Source of the DNA: JBPRGH01 sp051418055
Lineage (GTDB): Bacteria > Bacteroidota > Bacteroidia > Cytophagales > Cyclobacteriaceae
DNA length: 27,289 nt
Direction of reading: 5' to 3'
NCBI GenBank assembly: GCA_051418055.1
Contig: JBPRGH010000145.1
Location: 1-27,289 of the forward strand
Position numbers and translations under genes: made by a program. This document shows positions 1-7,289 of the stretch, piece after piece (the stretch's first letter is position 1; every line of letters starts with the position of its first letter). The notes beneath the pieces were generated by a model, which did not search any database, was not told the origin of the DNA, and was given only the letters and a program-made list of their open reading frames with translations.

Positions 1-13
1 TGATCTTTCAAAG

Positions 14-132
14 TGGCACTAAACGAACCGGAATGACTGGCACAAATCGAACCGTTTTAATTTTAAACTGGCACAATTTGAACCGGAATCACTGGCACTA
101 TGAAACCGAAATGGGTGGCACAAATCGAACCG
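14..132. repeat. Five terminal-type repeats, probable end of an IS21-like element to the left
   Basis: Five copies of a 16-17 bp unit close to TGGCACAAATCGAACCG lie in the same direction at 14-30, 38-54, 69-85, 93-108 and 116-132; the second and fifth are identical. IS21-family elements carry several short transposase-binding repeats at each end, and the IS21 element at the right of this window shows the same design with a different unit. I infer that this is one end of a different IS21-like element whose genes lie outside the window, inserted just upstream of the ATPase gene. The repeats are seen directly; the family assignment is inference. Confidence 0.55.
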
Positions 133-146
133 AATTAGCCAATAAA

Positions 147-181
147 TAAAAAATCCACTGATTAGTGGAGAAATTTTTTAC
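147..181. terminator. Small A/T-flanked hairpin, possible bidirectional terminator
   Basis: The stem CCACT/AGTGG (155-159 and 164-168) with loop GATT is preceded by an A-run and followed by a T-run. It is short, so termination efficiency is uncertain. It would separate the IS end from the ATPase gene. Confidence 0.4.
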
Positions 182-196
182 AAAAAAATATTAGGA

Positions 197-1735
197 ATGG
201 AAAGAAAACTTGACCCCACCAACCCCGATCACATCACTTATGAGCATCCACCTTTAGACATAGCCATTTTAGGCGGTATCAGATTGGAAGGACTGGACAG
301 GATGCGGGCAACGTTAAAAATCCAAGTAGAACATTTAAGCTTGCGCCACAACCTTGACTTGTACAATGACACCCAAGTAGAAAAGCTGATCAGAAAGATT
401 GCAGAACGGTTGGAGATTGGTACCAGTGTAGCGGCAGCCGCATTAACAGACCTCACGGACGAACTGGAAAAATACAGGTTGGAAGAGATCGAGAAACAAC
501 ACCAGGTACAGGACAAAAAGAAGTTCCTCAGTCCGGAAGAGATCAAAGCAGCACAAACCTACCTGAAATCTCCCAACCTGATGCAAAGGACAATGGAAGA
601 CATAGGACGTGCCGGAGTGATCGGGGAAGAAAACAACAGGCTTTTAATGTACCTGATCTTTACCAGCAGAAAACGGGACAACCCTTTGCACGTGATCAGC
701 CTTGGAAGCTCAGGGATAGGCAAAACCCATTTGCAGGAGAAAGTAAGTGCCTTGATACCGGAAGAAGATAAGCTGGAAATCACCACATTAAGCGGGAATG
801 CTTTTTACTATTTTGGTCAACAGGAACTTAGAAACAAGCTGATATTGATCGAGGACCTTGACGGTGCGGATGAAGTGCTTTATCCATTACGGGAGATCAA
901 AAGCAAAAAAAGAATCACCAAAACCGTAGTAGTCAAAAATACCAAAGGAGAGACAAGAACAGTGAGTTTAGTAGTAGAAGGCCCTGTTTGCGTATCAGGT
1001 TGTACTACAAAAGAAAGCCTTTACGAGGATAACGCCAATCGGTCATTCCTGATCTACATAGACGAAAGCAAAGAGCAGGACAGTAAAATAATGGCCTTCC
1101 AACGCAAACTATCAGCAGGTAAAATTGATCTTGCCGAGCAATGGAAACTTATTGAGCAGTTCCAGAATATGCAACGGGTATTGGTTCCTGTCCAAATTAG
1201 CAACCCTTATGCAGAAAGCCTGCATATCCCTGATGAAGTGTTCAAGCCGAGAAGAAGCAATGCACACTATCTGGCCTTCATTGAAGCGGTGACCTTTTAC
1301 CACCAGTACCAGAGAGAAAAGCAGTACGATAAGGAAACAGGGGAAGAATATATAGAAACCACGCTGGAAGACATTGAGGAAGCCAATAAGCTGATGAAAG
1401 AAATATTGCTCCGCAAATCTGATGACCTGTCAGGAGCTTGCCGGAATTACTTTGAAAGTCTTAAAGACTGGCTAAAACAGGAAGATAAAAACAGCTTCAC
1501 CAATGTGCAGGCACGCCAAGCCCTGAAAGTCCACCCAAGCAACCAGAAACGCTTTATGCTAGCCCTGCAGTCATGGGGATTAATACACAAAGTAAAGGGA
1601 GACAAGAAAAACGGCTTTGCCTATGAGGTGACCACCTTTGAAGATCAGGAGCAGCGCAATAAAAGGATAACCGGAGTACTGGATAAAATTTTGACCGGAT
1701 TACAGAAGACCAAGAAGGCCAAAAGAAGTTCATAG
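197..1735 (+). CDS. P-loop ATPase / helicase-like protein of a Bacteroidota recombinase element
   Basis: The 512-residue protein has a Walker A motif GSSGIGKT at residues 170-177 and a hydrophobic Walker B-like strand ending in IEDLDG at about 217-223. The C-terminal 80 residues look like a winged-helix tail. I recognise a protein family encoded next to tyrosine recombinases in Bacteroidota mobile elements. From memory, longer relatives carry an N-terminal CHC2 zinc finger and Toprim primase part; that part is absent here. An in-frame stop at 143-145 precedes the ATG, so this ORF is complete as drawn. A truncated paralogue at 6315-6668 starts at the same point of the protein, which argues that the start is real rather than created by the upstream IS. 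It probably remodels or unwinds DNA for element replication or transfer. The recombinase gene follows within about 65 bp. Confidence 0.7.
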   Translation: MERKLDPTNPDHITYEHPPLDIAILGGIRLEGLDRMRATLKIQVEHLSLRHNLDLYNDTQVEKLIRKIAERLEIGTSVAAAALTDLTDELEKYRLEEIEKQHQVQDKKKFLSPEEIKAAQTYLKSPNLMQRTMEDIGRAGVIGEENNRLLMYLIFTSRKRDNPLHVISLGSSGIGKTHLQEKVSALIPEEDKLEITTLSGNAFYYFGQQELRNKLILIEDLDGADEVLYPLREIKSKKRITKTVVVKNTKGETRTVSLVVEGPVCVSGCTTKESLYEDNANRSFLIYIDESKEQDSKIMAFQRKLSAGKIDLAEQWKLIEQFQNMQRVLVPVQISNPYAESLHIPDEVFKPRRSNAHYLAFIEAVTFYHQYQREKQYDKETGEEYIETTLEDIEEANKLMKEILLRKSDDLSGACRNYFESLKDWLKQEDKNSFTNVQARQALKVHPSNQKRFMLALQSWGLIHKVKGDKKNGFAYEVTTFEDQEQRNKRITGVLDKILTGLQKTKKAKRSS

Positions 1736-1799
1736 CCAAAAATGAACAAAGGAGAATTTAGAAGCAGAGCAAGTTACCTACAATGAGCTTTTAGGCTTT

Positions 1800-2546
1800 A
1801 TGAAATGGTGCAGCAACAACGGAACAACCCAACGGACAATACAATGTTATATGGGCACGATCAAACACCTGTACGAGCATTTTATCAGGGAAGAGAAAGC
1901 AACCACGAATCCGGCTACAGATATCACGATCAAAGGCGTAAAACGGAAAATACTCTACCACATCTTAGAACCTCACGAGCTGCACGCACTTTACAATAAC
2001 TATCCGGCCACCTCATTACAACAAAGCAGGAATAAAGTAATACTTGGAATGCTGGTCTATCAGGGCTTGAAAACCTCAGAGCTTAGCAAGTTGGAAGTAA
2101 ATGATATTAACCTTAGAGAAGGGAAAGTCAATGTACCAGGAAGCACCCGAAGCAACAGCAGGGAAATGAAGCTGGAAGCCCACCAGATCATGGACATATA
2201 TGATTATGTGCTAAAAGTCAGGGGCGAACTGATACAAATGGACACTAAAAGAAAATCACAGGCCAAAGTAGAAACCAGCAAGCTGTTTATCGGAGAAGGT
2301 GGAACCTGTTACAGTTTTAGCAACTTCATGACCCAACTCATGATCACGGTCAGAAAACTCAATCCCAATGTTTTAAACGCCAAGCAGATCAGGACAAGCG
2401 TAATCACCAAATGGCTGAAAATGTACAACCTTAGAGAAGTCCAATACCTTGCAGGCCATCGCTACATCAGCAGTACGGAAAATTATCTGCACAACGACAT
2501 GGAAGGCTTACAGGAAGAAGTACAGCAGTTCCACCCACTTGGCTAA
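1800..2546 (+). CDS. Tyrosine recombinase/integrase, N-terminus probably frame-shifted
   Basis: The protein is 248 residues from ATG 1800. The catalytic domain has KQIRTS (Arg198), AGH (His220) and STENY (nucleophile Tyr229). The position of the first catalytic Arg reads GLKTSEL, with Lys91 instead of Arg; I recall close relatives having other residues there as well, so this subfamily may be non-canonical. The reading frame stays open upstream to 1746 and encodes a plausible start of the SAM-like core-binding domain (NLEAEQVTYNELLGF). The best ATG, 1742, is out of frame with it by one base: removing one A from the AAA at 1748-1750 would join them. The gene is therefore either N-terminally truncated or decaying. 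It probably catalyses integration or excision of the element together with the preceding ATPase. Confidence 0.8.
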   Translation: MKWCSNNGTTQRTIQCYMGTIKHLYEHFIREEKATTNPATDITIKGVKRKILYHILEPHELHALYNNYPATSLQQSRNKVILGMLVYQGLKTSELSKLEVNDINLREGKVNVPGSTRSNSREMKLEAHQIMDIYDYVLKVRGELIQMDTKRKSQAKVETSKLFIGEGGTCYSFSNFMTQLMITVRKLNPNVLNAKQIRTSVITKWLKMYNLREVQYLAGHRYISSTENYLHNDMEGLQEEVQQFHPLG

Positions 2547-2844
2547 TCCATCCGCACAAGTCCGCCCCGAAACCCACAAGGCTAACGCGCTTTTGTTTTT
2601 CCTGCCCATTGAGGGACAGGAAAAAACAAGGATAGAAAAAGCGGTGTTCAGTCGTTCAGGTGCATAGCTTCCCGCTCCGGCCATGCCGCACAAATCCCCA
2701 GCTATGCACCCTCTCTACCTTCACGGGCTGTTCTCCTTGCAGGTCAGCCGCTCCGGCCAACGCTTCACCTGCAACCACAGCCCCGAGTTAATCCGCATCT
2801 ACCGCCCATAGCCTGCACTGCCAGACGTTCGGGTGCTGATGCAT

Positions 2845-3027
2845 CCGAAAAATGAAAAAAGCAAATCCACGCACCGTAAACCGCTCCACAAGTAAAATGA
2901 TACCGTGATTATTGTCTGATAAAGTTGCACTCCTGAAAAAGGAGAGCAGGAAGCGGTATCACCATATCATTTTACTTGCTCCGCTATTTAGCCGACCCAC
3001 AGGCCGATTTGCTTTTATCATTTTCGG
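2845..3027. repeat. Large nested imperfect palindrome
   Basis: The outer arms 2845-2867 and 3006-3027 are near-complementary (CCGAAAAATG... against ...TCATTTTCGG, with GCAAATC pairing GATTTGC). The inner arms AAGTAAAATGATA (2890-2902) and TATCATTTTACTT (2965-2977) are a perfect 13 bp match. Neither arm codes for anything I recognise. Confidence 0.75.
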
Positions 3028-3214
3028 CAAACCCGCTCTTCTCCTGTCAGGCAGTCTATGGGGTGCGGTCAGCGCACAGTCAGCCCCCTAATATGCCGTG
3101 TTCCAAATGAAGTTTAGCAGTTAGTCAAAGTGAGTGCCACGAATGAAATTTAGTGCAACCATGAAGGGCATATTAGTGGTCTGCCTTTTGCCCACGCATG
3201 CGGAATCACCCCCA

Positions 3215-3238
3215 ACCCCCGATCAAGGGGGCTTTTTC
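3215..3238 (+). terminator. GC-rich terminator hairpin
   Basis: CCCCC (3216-3220) pairs with GGGGG (3227-3231) around loop GATCAA and is followed by CTTTTT. It has the form of a Rho-independent terminator for + strand transcripts from the recombinase region. Confidence 0.55.
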
Positions 3239-3315
3239 CAGCCGCACAAGGCCGGGACAGTGCTAACCTTCCGCGCTCTGTTAATATCCTGCCCAGATCA
3301 ACTTTAGCAGTTCGC

Positions 3316-3414
3316 TTGGATCATTTTTTTGAAGAATAAATGCCGCACAAACCCACGCACGGCCAAAGCTTTTATCCTTCAAAAAAACGTTTTTACTCAC
3401 CTTGAATGATCCAA
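3316..3414. repeat. Second nested palindrome of the element tail
   Basis: The outer arms TTGGATCATT (3316-3325) and AATGATCCAA (3405-3414) are perfect. The inner arms 3324-3340 and 3371-3387 match at 16 of 17 positions. The apical region holds GCCGCACAAA and CCACGCAC, motifs also found in or near the first palindrome. Confidence 0.75.
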
Positions 3415-3479
3415 TGTTAAGTTTATGTTAACTTTTATAAAATCGGATAAAAACGAAGTTTATACAAGTATTTAAAAGT

Positions 3480-3746
3480 ATGAGCAAATATAAAGTTACA
3501 ATTAAAAAGAGCTCTGTTGGTTCAGCGGGAGGCTGGATGGCAACGGTAGCAAAAGAGTATGCACCCAAAGGTGCTAAGTCTTCAGTAGCACTTGGAGAAA
3601 GTGAAATTTACCAGACGAAGGATAAAGCTTGGGCAAGTATCCAAAAACGTGTTGAAAAGTTAGATTATGAAAATGATGACATTAGTTTTAATCAAGACAA
3701 AGTGAACTCATATGAAGAAGTCCAACAAAAAGTGGCATTGTTGTAA
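3480..3746 (+). CDS. Small hypothetical protein
   Basis: This is an 88-residue, Lys-rich, soluble protein with no signal peptide or membrane segment. It has a beta-rich N-terminal half (KYKVTIKK, then a GGW turn) and a predicted amphipathic helix around residues 46-62 (TKDKAWASIQKRVEKL). The general style (short strand, GGW, then a helix) recalls small DUF2188-like proteins, but I cannot assign it. It has its own strong terminator at 3750-3788 and so appears to be a single-gene unit. It lies between the recombinase element tail and the Rhs gene. Confidence 0.6.
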   Translation: MSKYKVTIKKSSVGSAGGWMATVAKEYAPKGAKSSVALGESEIYQTKDKAWASIQKRVEKLDYENDDISFNQDKVNSYEEVQQKVALL

Positions 3747-3749
3747 AAG

Positions 3750-3788
3750 GAAAGCTTCTTGGTGAAAATCAAGAAGCTCTTTCTTTAT
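3750..3788 (+). terminator. Rho-independent terminator
   Basis: AGCTTCTTG (3753-3761) and CAAGAAGCT (3770-3778) form a perfect 9 bp stem with an 8-base loop, followed by a T-rich tail. It ends the small gene at 3480-3746. Confidence 0.8.
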
Positions 3789-3825
3789 TAACACACTAAA
3801 AATTTATTCTTATCTTGAGGCCTGA

Positions 3826-4893
3826 ATGGGATGCAGAAAATTATCATATTATGAAGCAGGGGAAGGCATAGAAAAATCGCCTTTAAAAATTTTGGATGGC
3901 CTAGAAGAAAAAATCCCTTCGCTGATTTTTTACAATAATTATACTCCCTTTGGCCTGACCTTTAACTCTTATACGAGAGCTGGGGCGAAGGAGAATAAAT
4001 ACCTCTATAACGGTAAAGAGAAACAGGATGATTTAGGGCTTGACTGGCTGGATTATGGGGCAAGGATGTATATGCCGGAGATTGGTAGGTGGGGTGTAGT
4101 GGACCCTTTGGCAAATAAGTATGATGGTTTAACACCGTATAACTATGCAGGAAATAATCCAACTAACCTTGTAGATTATGATGGACAAGACTTTGGAATA
4201 ACTTTTGATCATGAAAAAGGAACAATTACAATATCAGCTACATATTACGCTGATAAAAAATCTTATAAAGAAGCGAAAAGAACGGTTAAAGCTTGGAATA
4301 AAAGAAGTGGCGCATTTTCATATATAGTAGGAAGTGGCAAAAACGAGAAGAGCTATTCGGTTAATTTTAAATTAACTGCTATAAAATCTTCAGATCCAAA
4401 AAGAAGTGTCTCTATGGATCAAAGTGGGGAAGCTAATTCATTTGAAGTGGTATCATCAAATAATGAATATTTAGATGGTAACAATGGTAATACCAAACAA
4501 GGCAAATATGTATTTGTTGGTGATGCAAGAGAAGGAACACAAACAGGTGAACATGAAGTAGGGCATACATTAGGAATGATTCACTTACAGGACGAAAACG
4601 GAAATTCGTTGATGAGAGTAGGTGGCAACCATGATGGTACTGCACCCAATCCTGTAAATGAAGATATTAATGATATGATTACATACCCTACCAGAGGAAA
4701 TGTGAATAGTGATTCAAAAGGAAACTCGGCAGGTCGGGGATCATTGAAAGAAGTAAATAAAAGCAGTGTAATTGGAGATGATTCACCTGATACGTACAAA
4801 TATTCCAGCGGATTTTATATCCAAAATAATCTTCCTCTTAAAAGAAATGGCAAAAATAGAAAACTATGGAAGGGAAAAGTAAATTCAAATTAA
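3826..4893 (+). CDS. Rhs-core polymorphic toxin with metzincin-type metallopeptidase C-terminus
   Basis: The 355-residue protein starts MGCRKLSYYE, like the short stand-alone Rhs cassettes of Bacteroidota. An Rhs-repeat-associated core spans about residues 55-118 (YNGKEKQDD, YGARMYMPEIGRW, DPLANKY, YNYAGNNPTNLVD). After this core, where Rhs proteins switch to a variable toxin domain, residues 243-253 read HEVGHTLGMIH, a full HExxHxxGxxH zinc site. A likely Met-turn follows at Met263 (SLMR). I infer a zinc protease toxin domain covering about residues 120-355. The YD-repeat barrel and a signal peptide are missing, so this is either a displaced toxin cassette or a fragment of a larger Rhs gene. 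The next gene overlaps its 3' end by 28 bp, as expected for toxin-immunity pairs. Confidence 0.85.
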   Translation: MGCRKLSYYEAGEGIEKSPLKILDGLEEKIPSLIFYNNYTPFGLTFNSYTRAGAKENKYLYNGKEKQDDLGLDWLDYGARMYMPEIGRWGVVDPLANKYDGLTPYNYAGNNPTNLVDYDGQDFGITFDHEKGTITISATYYADKKSYKEAKRTVKAWNKRSGAFSYIVGSGKNEKSYSVNFKLTAIKSSDPKRSVSMDQSGEANSFEVVSSNNEYLDGNNGNTKQGKYVFVGDAREGTQTGEHEVGHTLGMIHLQDENGNSLMRVGGNHDGTAPNPVNEDINDMITYPTRGNVNSDSKGNSAGRGSLKEVNKSSVIGDDSPDTYKYSSGFYIQNNLPLKRNGKNRKLWKGKVNSN

Positions 4894-5357
4894 TAGTCTT
4901 ATTCTTGTTTCTGGTAATGATTATTGAAAATAGAGAATTGTATTCTCAGGGGCTATTCCTGAAGGAAAACCTTAAAAATTATTATTTTTTGGATACAATC
5001 CATATTGAGAAACCCGTGATAGTTCACTATGAGAAATCTGGAATAAGTTTTTGGTTAATTCTCCCTGAATCAAAAGTCGATAGTATTGACTTACACGACA
5101 ATTCAATTTATTTAAAAGCAAACAACCTATTGATTCCTGAAATCAAGGATTGCAAATTTTCTTCTACTGATCATAGTGAGTATATTCTTAATAAATTTAT
5201 ATGTAATCCCGAGGGTATAGTTAGAATATTAATTGCTAAGGAATATTATATAAATAGTATGTCATATATTAGAAGTAATATTCGAAAATCAATCGAGAGA
5301 ATTGCAAAAAAGTCATCATACATTATAGTAGCAATTCCAATATGTAGCTGTGGGTAG
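4866..5357 (+). CDS. Exported protein, candidate immunity to the Rhs metallopeptidase
   Basis: The 163-residue protein has an N-terminal signal peptide (charged start, hydrophobic FKLIVLFLFLVMII, likely cleavage near residue 28). The rest is a soluble, probably alpha/beta domain with no family I recognise; a CSCG motif sits at the extreme C-terminus. It overlaps the toxin gene by 28 bp in another frame, implying co-transcription and coupled translation. An exported antagonist would fit a protease acting in the periplasm. The immunity role rests on position and localisation only. Confidence 0.6.
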   Translation: MEGKSKFKLIVLFLFLVMIIENRELYSQGLFLKENLKNYYFLDTIHIEKPVIVHYEKSGISFWLILPESKVDSIDLHDNSIYLKANNLLIPEIKDCKFSSTDHSEYILNKFICNPEGIVRILIAKEYYINSMSYIRSNIRKSIERIAKKSSYIIVAIPICSCG

Positions 5358-5429
5358 GTAATGCCCCAAGCTATTCGGAGTGTTCCAGCGGATCACTTCG
5401 AACCAATGAATGGCACTCATCAATGAAAG

Positions 5430-5487
5430 AGAGGGTCTGTGACCCGGCTAAGAATAGAGAAGCTCAGGTGTTGCCTGGGCTTTTTTA
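5430..5487 (+). terminator. Terminator of the toxin-immunity operon
   Basis: AGCTCAGG (5461-5468) pairs with CCTGGGCT (5474-5481, one G-T pair) and is followed by TTTTTT. A smaller hairpin GGGTC-TGT-GACCC precedes it at 5433-5445. The hairpin overlaps the last codons of the opposing gene at 5448-5960. Confidence 0.7.
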
Positions 5488-5960
5488 TTGCCATTGCTTT
5501 TTAACGGAATCAATCCTTTTTTCTTATAGTAGGTAATCAATTTCCAAGTGTATGGATTGTTAGGAATTTTATATTGTTGCATTTCTGTCCAAAAGAGATA
5601 ACGACCAAGCAGCCAACCCTTAAAAATATGATAAAAGACTTCTCTGTTTATTCTTCTCTTTATGGTTAAATAACTAACGAATTCAAGCTCTCGATCAATT
5701 TCAGAAGATCTTGAAAATGAAGCTAATTTAGCATTTTGTGCTTCGTCCGATTCTGGATTTTCTGCATTAAATACACGTTCGTCCACAGTTGGAGATTCTT
5801 TCTCTTGTTGACGATGCAGATCAATTATTCGATTTCTGAATTGATACAAAACGTCATACTGCTTCTGTTTCCTATCCCTATGAATTAAATAAAAAGATAT
5901 AAGAAGTGAGCTTATAGCAATAATAAAAGTGCTGATCTCTATGATGATTTTTACTTCCAT
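5448..5960 (-). CDS. Membrane-anchored hypothetical protein
   Basis: The 170-residue protein has one N-terminal transmembrane helix (about residues 5-26, IEISTFIIAISSLLISFYLI), then a charged, helical cytoplasmic domain rich in Arg, Glu and Tyr. It resembles the broad DUF4760-like class of single-pass proteins in shape only. Its ATG overlaps the stop codon of the Xre gene (TAATG), so the two are translationally coupled. The last dozen codons run through the terminator hairpin of the opposing operon, so the original C-terminus may have been altered by rearrangement. Function unknown. Confidence 0.6.
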   Translation of the reverse strand: MEVKIIIEISTFIIAISSLLISFYLIHRDRKQKQYDVLYQFRNRIIDLHRQQEKESPTVDERVFNAENPESDEAQNAKLASFSRSSEIDRELEFVSYLTIKRRINREVFYHIFKGWLLGRYLFWTEMQQYKIPNNPYTWKLITYYKKKGLIPLKSNGNKKAQATPELLYS

Positions 5961-6178
5961 TACTCTTTCCTTAAAGATAACCCTTCACAGACATAATTCA
6001 ATATATCACAGGGATTTACATCTATAGCCATCGCAATAAGATAAAGCTCCTCTGCCGTAAGCCTTGCCCTTTCCAGGTTAGCGAGCTCATTTATCCGGGT
6101 TTTATGTAATCCTGTCTTCCGGGCTACCTCTGCTTTATTTACTGATTTCTTGGCTAAATATTCGCCTAATCGTGTCAT
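5960..6178 (-). CDS. Small Xre/Cro-CI type transcriptional regulator
   Basis: The 72-residue protein is essentially one helix-turn-helix domain: EVARKTGLHKTRINELA is the recognition unit at about residues 17-33, followed by an AEELYLIAMAIDVNPCDIL tail typical of Cro/CI proteins. It is the first gene of a two-gene operon with the membrane protein and probably represses its own promoter. Paired AAGTACTT-type palindromes lie 60-100 bp upstream. Confidence 0.8.
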   Translation of the reverse strand: MTRLGEYLAKKSVNKAEVARKTGLHKTRINELANLERARLTAEELYLIAMAIDVNPCDILNYVCEGLSLRKE

Positions 6179-6240
6179 TATCTTCTGCTTTTAAGTATGT
6201 GAAGATAAAAAATAAGTATGGATGATCTTGATTTAAGGAT

Positions 6241-6274
6241 AAGTACTTGCTAATAAGACAATAAAGAAGTACTA
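6241..6274. promoter_or_regulatory. Paired AAGTACTT palindromes, candidate Xre operator
   Basis: AAGTACTT (6241-6248, an 8 bp palindrome) and AAGTACTA (6267-6274) lie 26 bp apart in the divergent region between the Xre gene and the truncated ATPase gene. The spacing, about 2.5 helical turns, suits a dimeric regulator. The assignment to the adjacent Xre protein is inference. Confidence 0.35.
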
Positions 6275-6314
6275 TTGAACCTAATTTAAGTTTATTAGTA
6301 TTTAATGTCAGCTT

Positions 6315-6668
6315 ATGAAGCCTAATCTAAACACAACCAATCCCGATCATATCACCTACACCTATCCACCTTTTGAAATAGCCGTATTAGGAGGCATCAA
6401 GCTGGAAGGTCTGGACAGGATGCGAGTAACATTAAAAGTGCAGGTTGAGCATCTCAGCCTCAGACATAACCTTGACCTCTATAATGATAACCAGACAGAG
6501 AAGCTTATACGAAAAGTAGCTGAGCGCATGGAGATAGGCACCAGCGTTACAGCAGCAGCATTAAATGACCTTACTGATCAGCTGGAGCAATACAGGCTGG
6601 AAGAAATAGAGAAAGCTGAGAGCCAGCAGGAAGTAAAGAAGCAACTGACAGAGCAGGAGATTAAGTGA
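6315..6668 (+). pseudogene. Truncated second copy of the helicase-like ATPase gene
   Basis: The 117 residues align along their whole length with residues 1-116 of the 512-residue protein at 197-1735 (shared TNPDHITY, AVLGGIKLEGLDRMR, VEHLSLRHNLDLYND, ERMEIGTS). Similarity stops exactly before the part that holds the Walker motifs, so no ATPase activity can remain. An in-frame stop at 6303-6305 precedes the ATG, so the start matches that of the intact copy. Clear nucleotide divergence at synonymous sites shows that this is a paralogous or older element, not a recent duplication. It marks the remnant of a second, related mobile element. Confidence 0.8.
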
Positions 6669-6787
6669 ACAATAATAAAAAGACATTAGAAGTGACCTAT
6701 AGCAATTATAAAATTGCTAATCTCCATAATGCTTTTTATTTCATTATTTCTTCTTTTAAATCAGAAGATCATAAAAATTATTACAAA

Positions 6788-6807
6788 AATACCCAAGGTT
6801 GGGTATT
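6788..6807. promoter_or_regulatory. TACCCAAGGTTGGGTA palindrome, copy 1
   Basis: AATACCCAA and TTGGGTATT form 9 bp arms around GG, about 50 bp upstream of the start chosen for the secreted protein at 6859. Copies with the same core occur at 14867-14882 and 21180-21195. It may be an operator for a dimeric regulator or a small dispersed palindrome. Confidence 0.5.
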
Positions 6808-6858
6808 GATACCAATCAGCTACAGCCTTATATTTACTTTAAACCAAATAAAAAAGTT

Positions 6859-7245
6859 ATGTTAAAGTCAATCTTATTGTTCGTTACCCTTTTTGGGACT
6901 CTTTATTATCCTTCGTCATTTTCTGATGGTGAATCAGAAGAGATATTATTTTGCACAGCCCCAAATGCACCAGGAAGTATTATTATTGATACTGATTATC
7001 AAAATTACCTTACAGCAACTGCACTTTCAATGGGGGCTGATGGTTATGAGTGGGTTGTAACCAGTGGAGGGTTTATCATTTCAGGTCAGGGCACAGGTCA
7101 AATTGAAATAGGCCCTAATTGTCCTGTGCCAACAATGATTAACGTTTGTGTAAAGGCATATAATAACGGTGCCAGCCCAGGAGAAAAGTGTTATTCATCT
7201 CAAATCTGTAAAGAATTTGAATATGATGGCCTGTGTTTTATTTAA
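6859..7245 (+). CDS. Secreted protein with a PKD/Ig-like domain
   Basis: Starting at ATG 6859, which places a signal peptide first (MLKSILLFVTLFGTLYY), the protein has 128 residues. The open frame begins at 6799 but the extra 20 residues cross the palindrome and do not look coding. The mature part reads like one PKD/Ig-type beta-sandwich (GADGYEWVVTSGG, GTGQIEI, INVCVKAYNN), as in large Bacteroidota adhesins, with several Cys residues that could form disulphides. No type IX sorting tail is visible. It may be a fragment of a longer secreted protein. Confidence 0.6.
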   Translation: MLKSILLFVTLFGTLYYPSSFSDGESEEILFCTAPNAPGSIIIDTDYQNYLTATALSMGADGYEWVVTSGGFIISGQGTGQIEIGPNCPVPTMINVCVKAYNNGASPGEKCYSSQICKEFEYDGLCFI

Positions 7246-7256
7246 AGTGTAATTTT

Positions 7257-7289
7257 AAAAGAGGCAGGATTTTTCTTGCCTCTTTTTTA
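7257..7289 (+). terminator. Rho-independent terminator
   Basis: AAAAGAGGCA (7257-7266) pairs with TGCCTCTTTT (7277-7286), and the T-run continues to 7287. It terminates the gene at 6859-7245. Confidence 0.8.

Larger units (their letters stand above)
2547..3479. other. Non-coding, palindrome-rich tail of the recombinase element
   Basis: No convincing gene is present in about 930 bp. GCCGCACAA occurs at 2685, 3241 and 3342, and CCACGCAC at 2867-2874 and 3353-3360. The unit AA(G/C)TTTAGCAGTT is directly repeated at 3110-3122 and 3300-3312. The 10 bp inverted repeat CTAATATGCC/GGCATATTAG lies at 3088-3097 and 3167-3176. Two much larger palindromes are listed separately. The layout suggests recombination sites or a replication/transfer origin for the element. 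This is inference from structure only. Confidence 0.5.

Noticed and set aside
14..132. Regularly spaced repeats could be a CRISPR array
   Set aside because: Units are only 17 bp, spacers are 7-15 bp and irregular, units differ from each other, and no cas gene is present. An IS end fits better.
1800..2546. Recombinase at 1800 as the integrase of the cassette array at 18 kb
   Set aside because: It lacks the IntI-specific extra domain as far as I can see, is 16 kb away, and is tied to its own ATPase and palindromes.
2449..2693. Overlapping ORFs of 72 (+) and 61 (-) residues past the recombinase
   Set aside because: They start inside the recombinase gene in another frame, or oppose it, and show no domain; the region behaves as non-coding repeat DNA.
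6665..6865. 66-residue + ORF after the truncated ATPase gene
   Set aside because: It crosses the TACCCAAGGTTGGGTA palindrome, has no recognisable domain and overlaps the start of the secreted-protein gene.
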